Origin: Nematopogon swammerdamellus
Lineage: Eukaryota; Arthropoda; Insecta; Lepidoptera; Adelidae
Assembly: GCA_946902875.1 (NCBI GenBank)
Contig: OX336355.1
Location: 14,355,347 to 14,419,346 of the forward strand
Direction: 5' to 3'
Length of the DNA stretch: 64,000 bases
Part shown: piece after piece, positions 10,881 through 20,532 of the stretch
Position numbering within the stretch: position 1 is the stretch's first letter
How the letters are laid out: every line of letters starts with the position of its first letter
Translations under genes and position numbers: made by a program
Notes under the pieces: generated by a model
The model's database searches: none
The model's input: only the letters and a program-made list of their open reading frames with translations
What the model was told of the DNA's origin: nothing

Positions 10881-11206
10881 AAACCGGCCAAGTGCGAGTC
10901 GAACTCGTGCACCGAGGGTTCCGTATCGCCATGTCATGGTAAGCGCCACTCACGTCATCTATGTATTAGTTAAAAGGCTTCATACTCTTTTCGGTAGATG
11001 CCGCGCATACACTTTTTAGTTTCTTGTATTCGGGGACCCCCGTGAATTTTCTAATTTTTATTATTTATTATATCGGCCATAATAAATAACACATACTCTG
11101 TGAACATTTTAACGGGCTATCTATTACGGTTCAAGATGTACAGCCCTCGGACAGACAGACAGACAGACAGACGGCGTAGGCTTCGTAATATGGTCCCGTA
11201 CGACGG
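10881..11206 (+). repeat. Dispersed lepidopteran repeat family P
   Basis: Begins 'accggccaagtgcgagtcg' then 'ccgagggttccgta' and ends after a (GACA)n run with 'ggcgtaggcttcgtaatat'. It is preceded by an S1 A-tail. Other pieces lie at 18846-19402, 35530-35680, 36006-36060, 39250-39440, 52712-53060, 53600-54320 and 63150-63560. I do not assign a transposon class. Confidence 0.6.
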
Positions 11207-11211
11207 ATTTT

Positions 11212-11340
11212 TTTTATGTAAACCAACATGGGTGGCTGTGCCGAGAGACCAATGGTGCATTCGACAGAGCCAAAAACACCTCTCCTCGCGAAACCACGCT
11301 CAGTTAGGTGCCATGCCAGCAGATTTGCGGACTGTTGCTA
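11212..11340 (-). repeat. S1-related SINE variant
   Basis: 'aaccaacatgggtggctgtg' followed by 'gccgagagacca' and 'ttaggtgccatgccagcag'. Nearly the same sequence recurs at 14205-14320, so it is a distinct subfamily. Confidence 0.6.
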
Positions 11341-11640
11341 GGCCGTCTAGCCTGTTAATACGACGTTTGAAGACACCCAGGTTAAAGGATTCGGGAAACA
11401 CACTCGCCGGAAAAAACTAACGTGCTTATCTAAACTCATCGCATACCGTCGCCTGTGGCTTCAGACTTCAGACCTCCGGCTCAGTGGACTCCGAATTGGT
11501 CAAGCCTGTCGGGAATAAAATTACCAGACAGACAGAAGGGTCGGTCGGTCCCTTGGAGCACTTACGGCATATCTTGTTTCATCCAGAGCACCGCTTATAA
11601 ACTTCATTCCCTATCCTTTGCATATCTAACTACATATAGG
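11341..11640. other. No gene recognised
   Basis: Unclassified sequence. A short plus-strand frame is present at 11455-11685 but carries no motif. Confidence 0.4.
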
Positions 11641-11671
11641 TATATTCCAGAAACAAAGTACTACTTACTAT

Positions 11672-12136
11672 ACAGGATGTTGTAACGGCCACTACATTAA
11701 ATTAAGGAAATGATAATTGGGATCAATAGTAGCAAAAAATTCTAATAACTTTTTTCTGAATTCCCTATAAATAAAAAATAAAAAGTTACAGTTTTCATGC
11801 AAACTAATTGATTTATTTAGTGTAAAAAGGATCTAATGTTCCGCACGAACGTGGGAATGAAAGGCTCGCGGTGAGTGAGCGAGCAGGGACGAGTGCGCGG
11901 AGAAAGAAGTTGCGCGGCGGCGGCGGTGCGGCGTGTGTTTTCGACCCCTACCGTTCCCGCGCCAGCACCCTCCCCCTGCGCACGTCAAATTACACTTGAC
12001 GGAAATATACATTTCAAAAATTAATATCTCGAAAATTAGACACTTTAGAGAAAAACTTTATATTTACTTTTTCGTCTCTGAAAAACATGAGGATTGCGCT
12101 GGCGAAATTAATGTACTGGCCGTTACAACAGCCTGT
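11672..12136. mobile_element. TIR element between 21-bp direct repeats
   Basis: The left end ACAGGATGTTGTAACGGCCA and the right end (reverse complement) ACAGGCTGTTGTAACGGCCA form 20-bp inverted repeats with one mismatch, and the similarity extends further into the AT-rich flank. The 465-bp interior includes a GC-rich block (11840-11990). A 21-bp direct repeat (starting tatattccagaaac) lies at 11641-11661 and 12136-12156, unusually long for a transposon target duplication. Confidence 0.7.
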
Positions 12137-12182
12137 ATATTCCAGAAACAAAGTACATATATAGACATCTACAAGTACTTGT

Positions 12183-12380
12183 ATACCACTCTGGAACGCT
12201 CTCCCTGCCCATATATTTTCCCCCAAGTACAGTCTCGGGTCCACCAAGAGGGAATAGACAACTGTCAGGCCGGCATGGCATTCGCAACCCCCGCATACGA
12301 CCGAATGTTCATGGGCGTCGTGAGACACCTTATGGGTGGCTCGTCGCCCTCGTCGGCGCCATATGTCGCGCTTTCAATAA
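12183..12380 (+). pseudogene. Jockey/CR1-like LINE 3' tail
   Basis: Starts at 'accactctggaacgctct' and shares the end of the 5215-5700 element, including 'catacgaccgaatgt' and 'ttcaataaaac'. A short internal change ('caccaagagggaataga') marks divergence. Confidence 0.75.
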
Positions 12381-12471
12381 AACAAAATTATTTAAGTGAT
12401 AAGTGATAATGTTTAGATCGATAGAAAATACTTAATTGCTCCAAAAACATTTTACAGAACAAAGCACAGTA

Positions 12472-12734
12472 TATAAGGTCTTTCTTTAGTAGGTAACGAT
12501 ACGCTAAGGGGTGTATGTGTTTCAGATACTGATCACGTTCCCATACATATTTTTTTACGATATAAAAAATCTACTCACTCCTTAAATTTAATACGTGAAG
12601 TGCGCGTATTTCACCTTAATAAGTACATAAGTACATTTTTTATATCGTAAAAAAAATTGGTATGGGAACGTGATCAGTATCTGATACACATACACCCCTT
12701 AGCGTATCGTTACCTACTAAAAAAAGACCTTATA
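12472..12734. mobile_element. MITE family A, longer copy
   Basis: Inverted arms of about 95-98 bp (12472-12569 and 12637-12734) whose outer 68 bp match the compact copy at 7569. The inner arms add 'ttttttacgatataaaaa'. The centre (about 67 bp) is unique. Flanking TATA on both sides fits a TA-type target. Confidence 0.9.
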
Positions 12735-13172
12735 TAAAATTAACTTGAAGTACAAAGACAGACTTCCAGCAAACCCATTGATTTTTGAAAGTAGATTAAT
12801 ATAGTGAAATATAAGTAGGTAGTAGCAATGTTTACCAGCAAACAAAAACAGCGGTTTCTGATTAGGAAATAGAGCACTTAGATAGGAGGTTTTATCGTCA
12901 CCACAGCAAATGTGCTATTATCAGTTATCACAACTAGTTACGGTTTTGAATATCTGAGGCCTGAGGCCTATCTGTAAACCGCAACCTCATGTTTCTACCA
13001 CTTATGCAACAGTCGCTGCTGTGCAAAATATTCTATAATCATTAATGTTTTTAAGTTTATACTCTGTTATTTATTAATTATATTCATTTTTAAGTTTCTG
13101 GATTAACAGTAGTAGGTTTAAAGTTTTACATAAGTCGACGTTTCGCCCGCTACGTCACGGGCTTCTTTAGGG
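12735..13172. other. No gene recognised
   Basis: AT-rich. Nothing supportable. Confidence 0.4.
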
Positions 13173-13294
13173 ACTGCGGGAGTTCCTGGAGCCGACGTCT
13201 GGTGTCCGTTGTACCAGACGTCAAACGTTGACGTTGACCAGTTTGACATCTGGTACAACGGACACCAGACGTCGGCTCCAGGAACTCCCGCAGT
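13173..13294. repeat. Fold-back with 54-bp arms
   Basis: Arms 13173-13226 and 13241-13294 are complementary with one mismatch seen, around a 14-bp loop. The stem is GC-rich ('gagttcctggagccgacgtc'). The palindrome also produces mirrored open frames on the minus strand, which I do not treat as genes. Confidence 0.85.
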
Positions 13295-13898
13295 TCTATA
13301 ATCATCCTTATAATCATCCTTCCCACTAACAATTAACTTTGACAATTGGATACGCTTTGTATCATTAGATTTTTAATATGACTTATTACATTTCTTTGTA
13401 ATAAACGTAAATTAATTGTTTTTATTTGACTTGTTATATGAAGTATCAAAATTGACGATGGCACTATACACCAGATATAGGTAATGTAAATAGGCAGAGT
13501 GGTCAGATTCTTGAGTGTTCATGCTTATGCTGTAAATATTAATGTTCTTGTGAGCGGTAGTATGGGTTAATTATTGTAAATTACTTGAATTATAATACTT
13601 ATATATAAGGTACTAACAAAACATTGTGACTTGCGAAGTTTGTTTGTCAGTTCTTCTTCGCATTCAATTTAGAACTGGCGGAATTTTCGACATGTCCAAG
13701 CGTAGGTTACTTACCTATGGATGAAATTATACAATAAACAATAAACAATAAACATGTGCCTGAAAGCGTGAGTGGAAAACCCTATGTGAATTGATTCAGT
13801 AGTTCTCGATTTATACGCGAACATAGATTCAACGACGGCGCATAAGTCGGCGCGATTTGTATGATTTTATTTTACGTGTAGGTACAGTCGACCGTTCT
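13295..13898. other. No gene recognised
   Basis: AT-rich with short 'caataaa' repeats at about 13734-13752. No supported feature. Confidence 0.4.
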
Positions 13899-14083
13899 GT
13901 ACCCTAATCACGAGATTTAGCCTACTACGCTACGCTACGCTACGCCGTGTTCTCCGCATCACTTTGCATGGAGAAACGAAGTTCGCAAATCTATCACTAG
14001 AGGCGCTGCTGCGTTTCTCCATACAAAATGATGCGGAGAACACGGCGTAGCGTAGTAGGCTAAATCTCGTGATTTTAGGGTAC
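13899..14083. mobile_element. MITE family B, copy 1
   Basis: GTACCCTAATCACGAG at the left end mirrors 'ctcgtgattttagggtac' at the right. The arms carry repeated 'gctac' units (13931-13947) and 'gttctccgcatca'. The centre is 'ttcgcaaatctatcac'. A second copy lies at 17219-17381. 185 bp, non-coding. Confidence 0.85.
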
Positions 14084-14204
14084 TGATTCCTCAACGCGCG
14101 GTAGTCACGTGATAAAACAGAGGATATTTTTCTTCACTCAAAATCGTCTTACGGGGTTTATGTTTTCCATCCATGTGTTTTCCAAACCCCTAAACCTTCA
14201 CCGA

Positions 14205-14320
14205 TTTAAACCAACATGGGTGGCTGTGCCGAGAGACCAAAATGGTGCATTCGACAGAGCCAAAAAAAAACACCTCTCCTCGCGAAACCACGTTTAGTTA
14301 GGTGCCATGCCAGCAGATTT
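14205..14320 (-). repeat. S1-related SINE variant
   Basis: Near duplicate of 11212-11340 ('aaccaacatgggtggctgtg', 'tagttaggtgccatgccag'). Its end runs directly into the microsatellite at 14323. Confidence 0.6.
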
Positions 14321-14322
14321 GC

Positions 14323-14425
14323 AGGTAGGTTGTATGTAGGTGGTAGGTAGGTATGTATGTAGGTAGGTAGATATGTAGGTAGGTATAAATTTAGGTATGT
14401 ATGTGGTTGGTAGGCAGGTAGAGAC
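14323..14425 (+). repeat. GTAG/GTAT-type microsatellite
   Basis: Degenerate tetranucleotide tract of GTAG and GTAT units. The complementary strand yields artificial Tyr/Pro/Thr-rich open frames. Confidence 0.9.
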
Positions 14426-15156
14426 AATCTCGCTGCTTCTTTGATCAGAAACAGCAAATGTGAAGAAAAGATTTTCCAAGCTTCCTATAATCCAACAAAC
14501 ACTTGAACCAGCAGGGATAGTAAGGGTGTGAATATATATGGATAGTGAATAGTATATATATTAACACAATAGTTGAATTTACCGGTTTCAAAGCCTCGCG
14601 GTGTTTGGTCGAAGCAAATAACACCTTTCAAAGAAATAGGACAGTGTGAAGAGCCGAGCGTGGAGGAGAGGAGAACATTAGCTGGCCCAGGATTTTTGAG
14701 TAGTACCTTTGTTAGGAGAAATTGAAATAAAAATATCTTGCAATAAATATTATATTAGAAGAACATTTCCAGATCATAAATCCGTATTTGTTCTATGTTC
14801 ACCTGAAACGAGCGAAGAAATCTCATTTAAATTTTTTTATTTCATTCCTAAATCACCTAATACTTGTATTTAGAATGGCAAAGTTATTTATTACATAGTT
14901 GGTGCTTTTACATATAATAAAAAGGATGCATTTAATTTTGTTACGTAATTATTTATTTCATATTGATTTTCAAATGTTTACGTTGACAACGGTATTATTT
15001 ATTGATACTTGCTTCCTTAGGTTGAAACATCAATATATATTTTTCCTCTAGCAAATGTTTATAAGTTCTAAACGAGGTTCTAAGCATGTTACGCAAGTAT
15101 AGATATTAGGTATATAGTTCTAAATAGATAGATATAAATCAGATATAAATAATTGT
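14426..15156. other. No gene recognised
   Basis: AT-rich, unclassified. Confidence 0.4.
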
Positions 15157-15536
15157 CAGCCTCGATAGCTCAGTGGTGCAGACAGTCAACTGTCGCTATT
15201 GAATGTTAAGCAACGCTGGGTGCGGTCAGTACTTGGATGGGTGACCGCTGACCGTTGGAGGCTGACCGAGGTTCGGATTCCTCGTAAAACTGTAGGTCCC
15301 TTCCCTCCTAATATTACTTGGTGGTAGGGTTTATCCCGCCCGGGTTGGTACCACCGCACTGAATGAAACGTCGGTCAAAACGGCTATGTAAATAGTTTGT
15401 GTTTTCCGACCAGTTCAGTGTAGCCGGCACGATCAAAGGGGGAAGCACTGACATGGCACCTAGTTCACCCGGTGTTATGGGCTGACATCACGGACGTTGT
15501 AGGTGATGTAGCCAACCGTGTTAGTTTCCATAAAAA
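15157..15536 (+). repeat. SINE family S1, best full-length copy
   Basis: Head: 'cagcctcgatagctcag' (A-box TAGCTCAGTGG at about 15166), then 'gttaagcaacgctgggtg' and 'agtacttggatgggtgacc' (about 15208-15247), which match the internal control region of 5S rRNA. The B-box-like 'gaggttcggattcc' follows (15268-15281). Body: 'gtagggtttatcccgcccgg' and 'gtcggtcaaaacggctatgt'. It ends TTTCCATAAAAAA. A polymerase III promoter is the expected driver. Next to it is an (AT)n tract. Confidence 0.85.
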
Positions 15537-15557
15537 ATATATATATATATATATATA
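15537..15557. repeat. (AT)n microsatellite
   Basis: About ten AT units directly after the S1 A-tail. The S1 copy at 16345-16594 is followed by the same kind of tract. Confidence 0.9.
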
Positions 15558-15743
15558 AATAATAAGATATTCTTTATTGTCCCAAGAAAACAGTTTTACG
15601 AAGAAACACAGTAAGGAAAATTTATTGACTTAGTAACTCAAATATTGTTTTTTATGGTAAAATTACATTAGGTTCAAAGACCGGCTCATACGACAGATTA
15701 TTCCATTTTTTTTTTTTTTGCGACAGTAATGTTTAAAAAATGT

Positions 15744-15850
15744 TTTATGGAAACTGACACATTTGGCTACATCACCTACTACATCCGTGAAGTCAGCCCA
15801 TAACACCTTGGTGAATTAGGTGCCATGTCATTGCTTCCCTGCGGTCGTGA
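15744..15850 (-). repeat. SINE family S1, 3' fragment
   Basis: Begins 'ttatggaaactgacac' and ends after 'cttccctgcggtcgtga'. 5' truncated relative to the SINE. Confidence 0.8.
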
Positions 15851-16344
15851 TGTGATGTAGCCTTACATGATGTTGCCTCGTTTGCGATTAGCTTGTCTCT
15901 ACCCCTCGCCCCGTCCGCCTCACGTCTCCCGCGCGCAGCGGAGCGGGGAGGCGCGGTGCAGCAAGGTGGGGCGGGCCTGGTTGAGCGTGGATTTGTAGTT
16001 ACGGGTGCGGGACTGTAGCGAGGACTGTAGTTAATTTCAGTCGCCATATTGCTCTTGTCAAATTGCTATGGAACAGTGTGAGCGGCTGTAGAGGGTTTCC
16101 CTAGTATATATATTCTGTGGTAGAGGTGAGAAGGGAATTTATTAGTATAGGCGACGCAAAAGTAATAATCCATTTTGTTATATCTTTTATAATTTTTTCT
16201 AATATTAATTTTCTTTTTTGTTATTATGTTTGTTTACATTTTGCAAATTTGTTCCATTATCACTTCTGGCCATATCTTATCTTTATTAAACTAAATACAA
16301 GTAATTCAACTAGTTCGTGAAACAAAAATAGATAATAAGTATAT
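15851..16344. other. GC-rich patch, then AT-rich sequence
   Basis: Positions 15895-16025 are CG-rich ('cccgcgcgcagcggagcggg'). There is an 84-codon minus frame across it, but composition alone explains it. No promoter or exon can be shown. Confidence 0.4.
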
Positions 16345-16594
16345 AAGGGATATGACTCCCTTCTTATATTACTAGGTGGTAGGGTTTAACCCGCCCGGGT
16401 TGGTACCACCGCACTGAATGAAAGGTCGGTCGAAACAGCTATGTAAATAGTTTGTGTTTTCCGTCCAGTTCAGTGTAGCCGGCACGACCGAAGGGAAGCA
16501 CTGACGTGGCACCAATTTCATCCAGTGTTATGGGCTGACATCACGGATGTTGTAGGTGATGTAGCCAACCGTGTCAGTTTCCATAAAAAAAAAA
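16345..16594 (+). repeat. Chimeric S1-S2 SINE unit, truncated
   Basis: Begins inside the S2/S1 joint ('aagggatatgactcccttc') and continues through a complete S1 body to TTTCCATAAAAAA. An (AT)n run follows at 16596-16613. Confidence 0.8.
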
Positions 16595-16621
16595 TATATA
16601 TATATATATATATAAAGTAAA

Positions 16622-16942
16622 TTAACCAATAACATATAAACAAAAATATTTATCCATCATGGGGATCAACGGTGTCAAGTGCGCCATGACGGATGCAGCG
16701 TTCCCCCGTTGAATGGCAATGCTTATTCGCTGCTTGAAGTACGCCCCGGCCCGACTGTCCCCGGATGCTTCAATAAGCTGTTTTCCTATTTGCTTAGAAA
16801 AACTGACGACTTCCGAGCTCCATGCTCCAAGCGTCTCTACCACGAAGGGCACAAACTCATAATTTGTAGTACAAATCATGTACTTCTTGTGTTTATATTT
16901 GTTTGGGCCAGTCTTACTGCCATATGAATTAACAATAAACAA
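16622..16942 (-). pseudogene. Retrotransposon polymerase C-terminal remnant
   Basis: A 106-codon open stretch whose residues about 29-86 carry the block 'FVPFVVETLGAWS' and then 'QRISIAIQRGNAAS'. This is a signature I associate with the region downstream of reverse transcriptase in a non-LTR-type element. The same block can be read on the minus strand at 31530-32030, so it is a repeat family here. No reverse transcriptase core is present. Family assignment is from memory of the motif. Confidence 0.6.
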
Positions 16943-17218
16943 TAACCAAAGCCAACAAGTTTAAAGAGCTCCATGTCGCTTCTACTCCGTTCCTACGCTA
17001 GCCACAAATAGAAACACTTTGTTATGATTAATTACTGCGGCGGCGACAGGGGCTGCCGCGGACGGGTCGCCTGTTTTGTTTTGTCTGTCTGTATGTTTCC
17101 GGCTCGGTGGCCCGGTGAGCCGCGTTTAGTACGTAGCCTCTCTCTACCACTGCTCGTGCAGCTATAGAGTCGAATAATTCAGAATAGAATTGGCATCAAC
17201 ACGTGTGCTTTCCGTTCA

Positions 17219-17381
17219 GTACCCTAATCACTAGATTTAACCTACTACGCTACGCCCCGTTTTCTCCGCATCATTTTGTATGGAGAAACGAAGTTCGCAA
17301 ATCTATCACAAGAGGCGCTGCTCCGTTACATACAAATGATGTGGAGAACACGGCGTAGCGTAGTAGGTTAAATCTCGTGAT
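17219..17381. mobile_element. MITE family B, copy 2
   Basis: Shares arms and centre with 13899-14083 ('gtaccctaatcac', 'ttcgcaaatctatcac', 'cggcgtagcgtagtagg') with point changes and a small deletion in the right arm. Confidence 0.85.
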
Positions 17382-17928
17382 AAATCCGGACCCACCCCGA
17401 AAATAAAATATGACCCGACCCACACAACACAACACAATCCTAAAATTTAATTACTCTATGGCTCTGGCGGTAGGTCAACCCGGATCGTGGTAGTCTCTCG
17501 AGTGGCTAATTATTTTTAAAGTTTGTTTGTTTTGTTTTAGTTTAGGTAAATTTAATTTGATAGGTAGTGATAGGTAATTTTAGTTTCTATTTTAATTTAT
17601 GTACAGTATTTTAATTTCGATTGTAATATATATTATTGTTACTAAACAAATAAATACAAATCCTAAAATTCCTGTACTTAAATGTCCTTAAAGCCAAGGA
17701 CACCCCCTAGCCCCCCCCCCCCCCCCCCCCCCAAAAGAAATCATGGGTACGTGCTTGCACTGAGCTGACAAAATGTACACGATTATAACATTAGCTGATA
17801 AAATTATATCTTTAGGTTCTGATTGCATAATTAGTTAGCGCTTGGCTAGGTACAATTTGTAATCGATTGACAACTTGATAAAAATTATACTACGTTGTAG
17901 TATGCGTAATGTACTAACATTATTTTCA
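17382..17928. other. No gene; 22-bp poly-C run
   Basis: AT-rich unclassified sequence. A run of 22 C (17711-17732) interrupts it; its length is likely to be uncertain in any assembly. Confidence 0.5.
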
Positions 17929-18233
17929 GTCAGTCAGTCAGCGTGTAAGCGTCCACTGCTGGACATACGCCTCTCCAATTTTGGTCCAGTCCTCCCGGCC
18001 TTCAGCGGTACGGAACCACTGCTTTCCGCCGACGTACTTGATGTCGTCGTTCCTCCTGGCGGGTGGTCTTCCCACACTCCGTTTTCCTGTCCACGGTCGC
18101 CAGTGTAGAATACAGTTAATCCAACGGTCGTCGTCTCTTCGGCTGACGTGCCCAACCCACTGCCATTTGAGCTTGGCCACCCGGTGTCCAATATCGATTA
18201 CTTTGATGCGTCGTCGGCGGATCGCCTCGTTAC
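17929..18233 (-). pseudogene. RTE-type LINE, 3' end fragment
   Basis: Best preserved RTE tail in the window: an 80-codon minus frame with 'KWQWVGHVSRRDDD' and 'KYVGGKQWFRTAEG' (residues about 4-17 and 48-61) and the 3' tail 'gtccagcagtggacgct'. Preceded on the plus strand by a CAGT microsatellite, typical of RTE 3' ends. Confidence 0.8.
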
Positions 18234-18845
18234 ATTACGCAACATTATTGAGTTGATACAAATTACTTATAAAATTTTTACAAACGGTAAAAATCAAAAT
18301 CCCTGAAAAAAGGTGCAGAGGCCACTGAAATATCTCAGTGCAGAGCCGCTCCCCGCCATAAATGCACTCTTTCTACTTTTTTCTGTGTAGCTGTTATCGT
18401 CCCATCAGAAGTAACAATATTTTGAAGCTGTCTCTAAAAATATCAATATGGTTGATAGGCTTCCGAGCCAGCTTTCGATCTGTTTTAGGAAGAGCAGCTC
18501 TCGACTGCTTGCACTCTGAGAGGTAAAACTAGTAGTGGCCGACTTTATCAATAGGCCAAGTAGGTTTCAACGCACGTAACGGAGGTTCTTGGAATCAAGG
18601 GTTATTTACTTCCGGTCAGTGATTATGTTGTAAGCAAGGTCCTTCAGGCAATTCCGCGCTACGGCGGGATCGTTTGGAGGCGAAGAATTCGAAAAGGTAC
18701 AAGGGGTATTAACTCGTCGCGCAGATCAATAAGTCATTTTTAATCACACAGTTTCGGTCCATAGCTGGGCGTAGGCCTTTCCCAAGGCACAATACCGCAT
18801 TCGGTACTACGCTCTTTTCGTCGATTCACCCCTGACACTTTTATT
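18234..18845. other. No gene recognised
   Basis: Unclassified. 'agctgggcgtaggcctttcc' (about 18763) resembles a dispersed moth repeat, but the boundaries are unclear. Confidence 0.4.
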
Positions 18846-19402
18846 AGGGTTCCATATTACTAAGCCTGCGCCGTCCCGTCCGTTCTACATTTAAAGAGGT
18901 GTATCTTTTGAACCGTACTAGGTACAGTTGCTTTCACGAGTCATGAGCGCACTTTTCATTGGTCGGTTTGACGGGATGTGACGTCGACGGTGCCGACGCT
19001 TCGAAGTCAGCGTAAGTCGACGTTCGTCGCCTAATTGGGCTCACACGCGTCGTTCGACTACCTACTATAACACTTGCGTGCCATGTTAGCCCACTGCACT
19101 GCCCATCTGAGCTCATGACTCGTGAAAGCAACTGTAGCCGGCTGAAATTTTCACAGAATATGTGTTATTATGACTACATTGATATCCTAATAATAAACAA
19201 ATAAAAACTAAAAAAATTAAGAGGGTTCCGTGTTTTTTTTTAAGTTCTTTTATTTTTGCTGTATCGTAAAAACGGTAATACACACAAGCGTCAAACTTCG
19301 TGTGAGTATAGTGCAAAGCCTAAATTAAATAACAAATAATAAAACCGGATAATAGCGTGGTAGTTCGGAAACCTCAGTGGGCGAGTCCGACTCGCACTTG
19401 GC
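18846..19402 (-). repeat. Repeat family P, split by a MITE
   Basis: Reverse-orientation P unit from 'agggttccatattac' to 'cgactcgcacttggcc'. It is interrupted at 18925-19134 by a TA-target MITE: the host sequence '...ctaggta' and 'gccggctgaaatt...' reads continuously once the insert is removed. Confidence 0.65.
18925..19134. mobile_element. TA-target MITE (Tc1/mariner-like)
   Basis: A 210-bp element with 24-bp perfect inverted ends starting CAGTTGCTTTCACGAG. It is flanked by TA on both sides (18923-18924, 19135-19136). The interrupted P repeat gives the empty-site sequence, so the boundaries are well supported. A TA target duplication is characteristic of Tc1/mariner elements. Confidence 0.85.
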
Positions 19403-20033
19403 CAGTTTCTTAGGTCCTTCTGAAGTCATTATCAAAGACTAATACAAATTCAAACTTATATTTAACCCTTGCGAACTCACACATCTCTATCAACAACAGT
19501 GTTACGAGACGTCTGGTGCAAGTTATTAACCCCCGACGCAAAAAGAGGGGTGTCATAAGTTTAACGTGTGTGTGTATGTGTGAATGTGTCTAAGGGTGTA
19601 TTTGTGTATGAGTGTGTCTGGCTGTGGCATCGTTGCTCCCAAACGGATGGACCGATTTGGATGCGGGTTTTTTTATTAGAAAGCTAGGTACCTACTTTAA
19701 TCGGGATGGTTCTTTCTCAGCTATGTTTTTAATGAAGTAATAAAAACACAATTATCTTAAAAAGTGGACAGATTTGCATGCGGTTTTTTATTTTAAAAAG
19801 CTTGAAATAAAAATCAAATTACAAATTGTAAAAACTCCCAACCCCTAAAAAGTCAAAAATTATTTCCGTTTACTTAAAGAAGTCGGAGGATCGCTAGGTA
19901 AATAAACGGAAGTGAGAAAGTAGACTTTAAGTAAGTAAACGGAAATTATTTTTGACTTTTTAAGTGTCGGGGATTTTTAAATTTGTACGTGGTATCAATC
20001 AGTGGTTGTATGCAATGTACTAAAACAGCTGGT
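19403..20033 (+). repeat. 631-bp direct repeat, left copy
   Basis: Matches 30462-31092 at a constant offset of 11059 with no difference seen by eye. It contains a dispersed moth repeat ('ccgacgcaaaaagaggggtg', 'ggatggaccgattt') and an internal fold-back (about 19848-19965, 'gtcaaaaattatttccgt' / 'acggaaattatttttgac'). The two copies bracket the tandem BEL elements. Position 20033 is also the first base of the LTR. Confidence 0.9.
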
Positions 20034-20352
20034 GTCGAGTAGTAAGTAGTGGACTGTATTATTGACTGGTATGTACCTTTGATCCATGGTCGTTGATTTT
20101 ACCAGGCGCCCGGTGCTGCTTTCTTTAGTTCTCTATGTACTCCACAGTTGTAAATCACATTGTTTTTTTATTTTAGTATTAGTATTAGGTTTTTATATGG
20201 TTTTTATTAATTATTTAGATTTTCTTTTGAATATTTTTATAGAAGATTACACGACCATCTTGTTATTTTTTGACAAGACAAGCTGTCCGACCAGCTGTCA
20301 GAATTTTATTTGAATGTTAGTTTTTTAAAATAATGGCATTCCGGCGCCAACA
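20033..20352 (-). repeat. BEL 3' LTR (copy 1)
   Basis: A 320-bp repeat, TGTC...CAACA on the plus strand. Nearly identical to 25331-25650; one c/t difference seen near 20075. Confidence 0.9.
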
Positions 20353-20532
20353 TAACTCCCCCGCGAAATCCAGCATGGATTTCCAAAGTTTCCACTGTAC
20401 AGTAAGATAGAGTAAATTATATTATTCATAATAATAAATAAAATAAAGACTTAGTAACTTCACTAAAATGAAAAATAAATTCAGTAAGTAAGTAAGACTA
20501 CAGATTAGTTAAATAAGTAATCATAAACAAAA

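Noticed and set aside
13118..13345. Two overlapping minus frames of 60-75 codons
   Set aside because: They translate both arms of the 54-bp palindrome; mirrored content without domain evidence.
14206..14479. Proline/tyrosine/threonine-rich minus-strand proteins
   Set aside because: Translation of a degenerate GTAG/GTAT microsatellite.
19403..20033. 631-bp repeats as LTRs of a larger element
   Set aside because: They lack TG/CA ends, are not next to a primer site or polypurine tract, and contain a dispersed repeat also seen near 34138-34790. The true LTRs lie inside.
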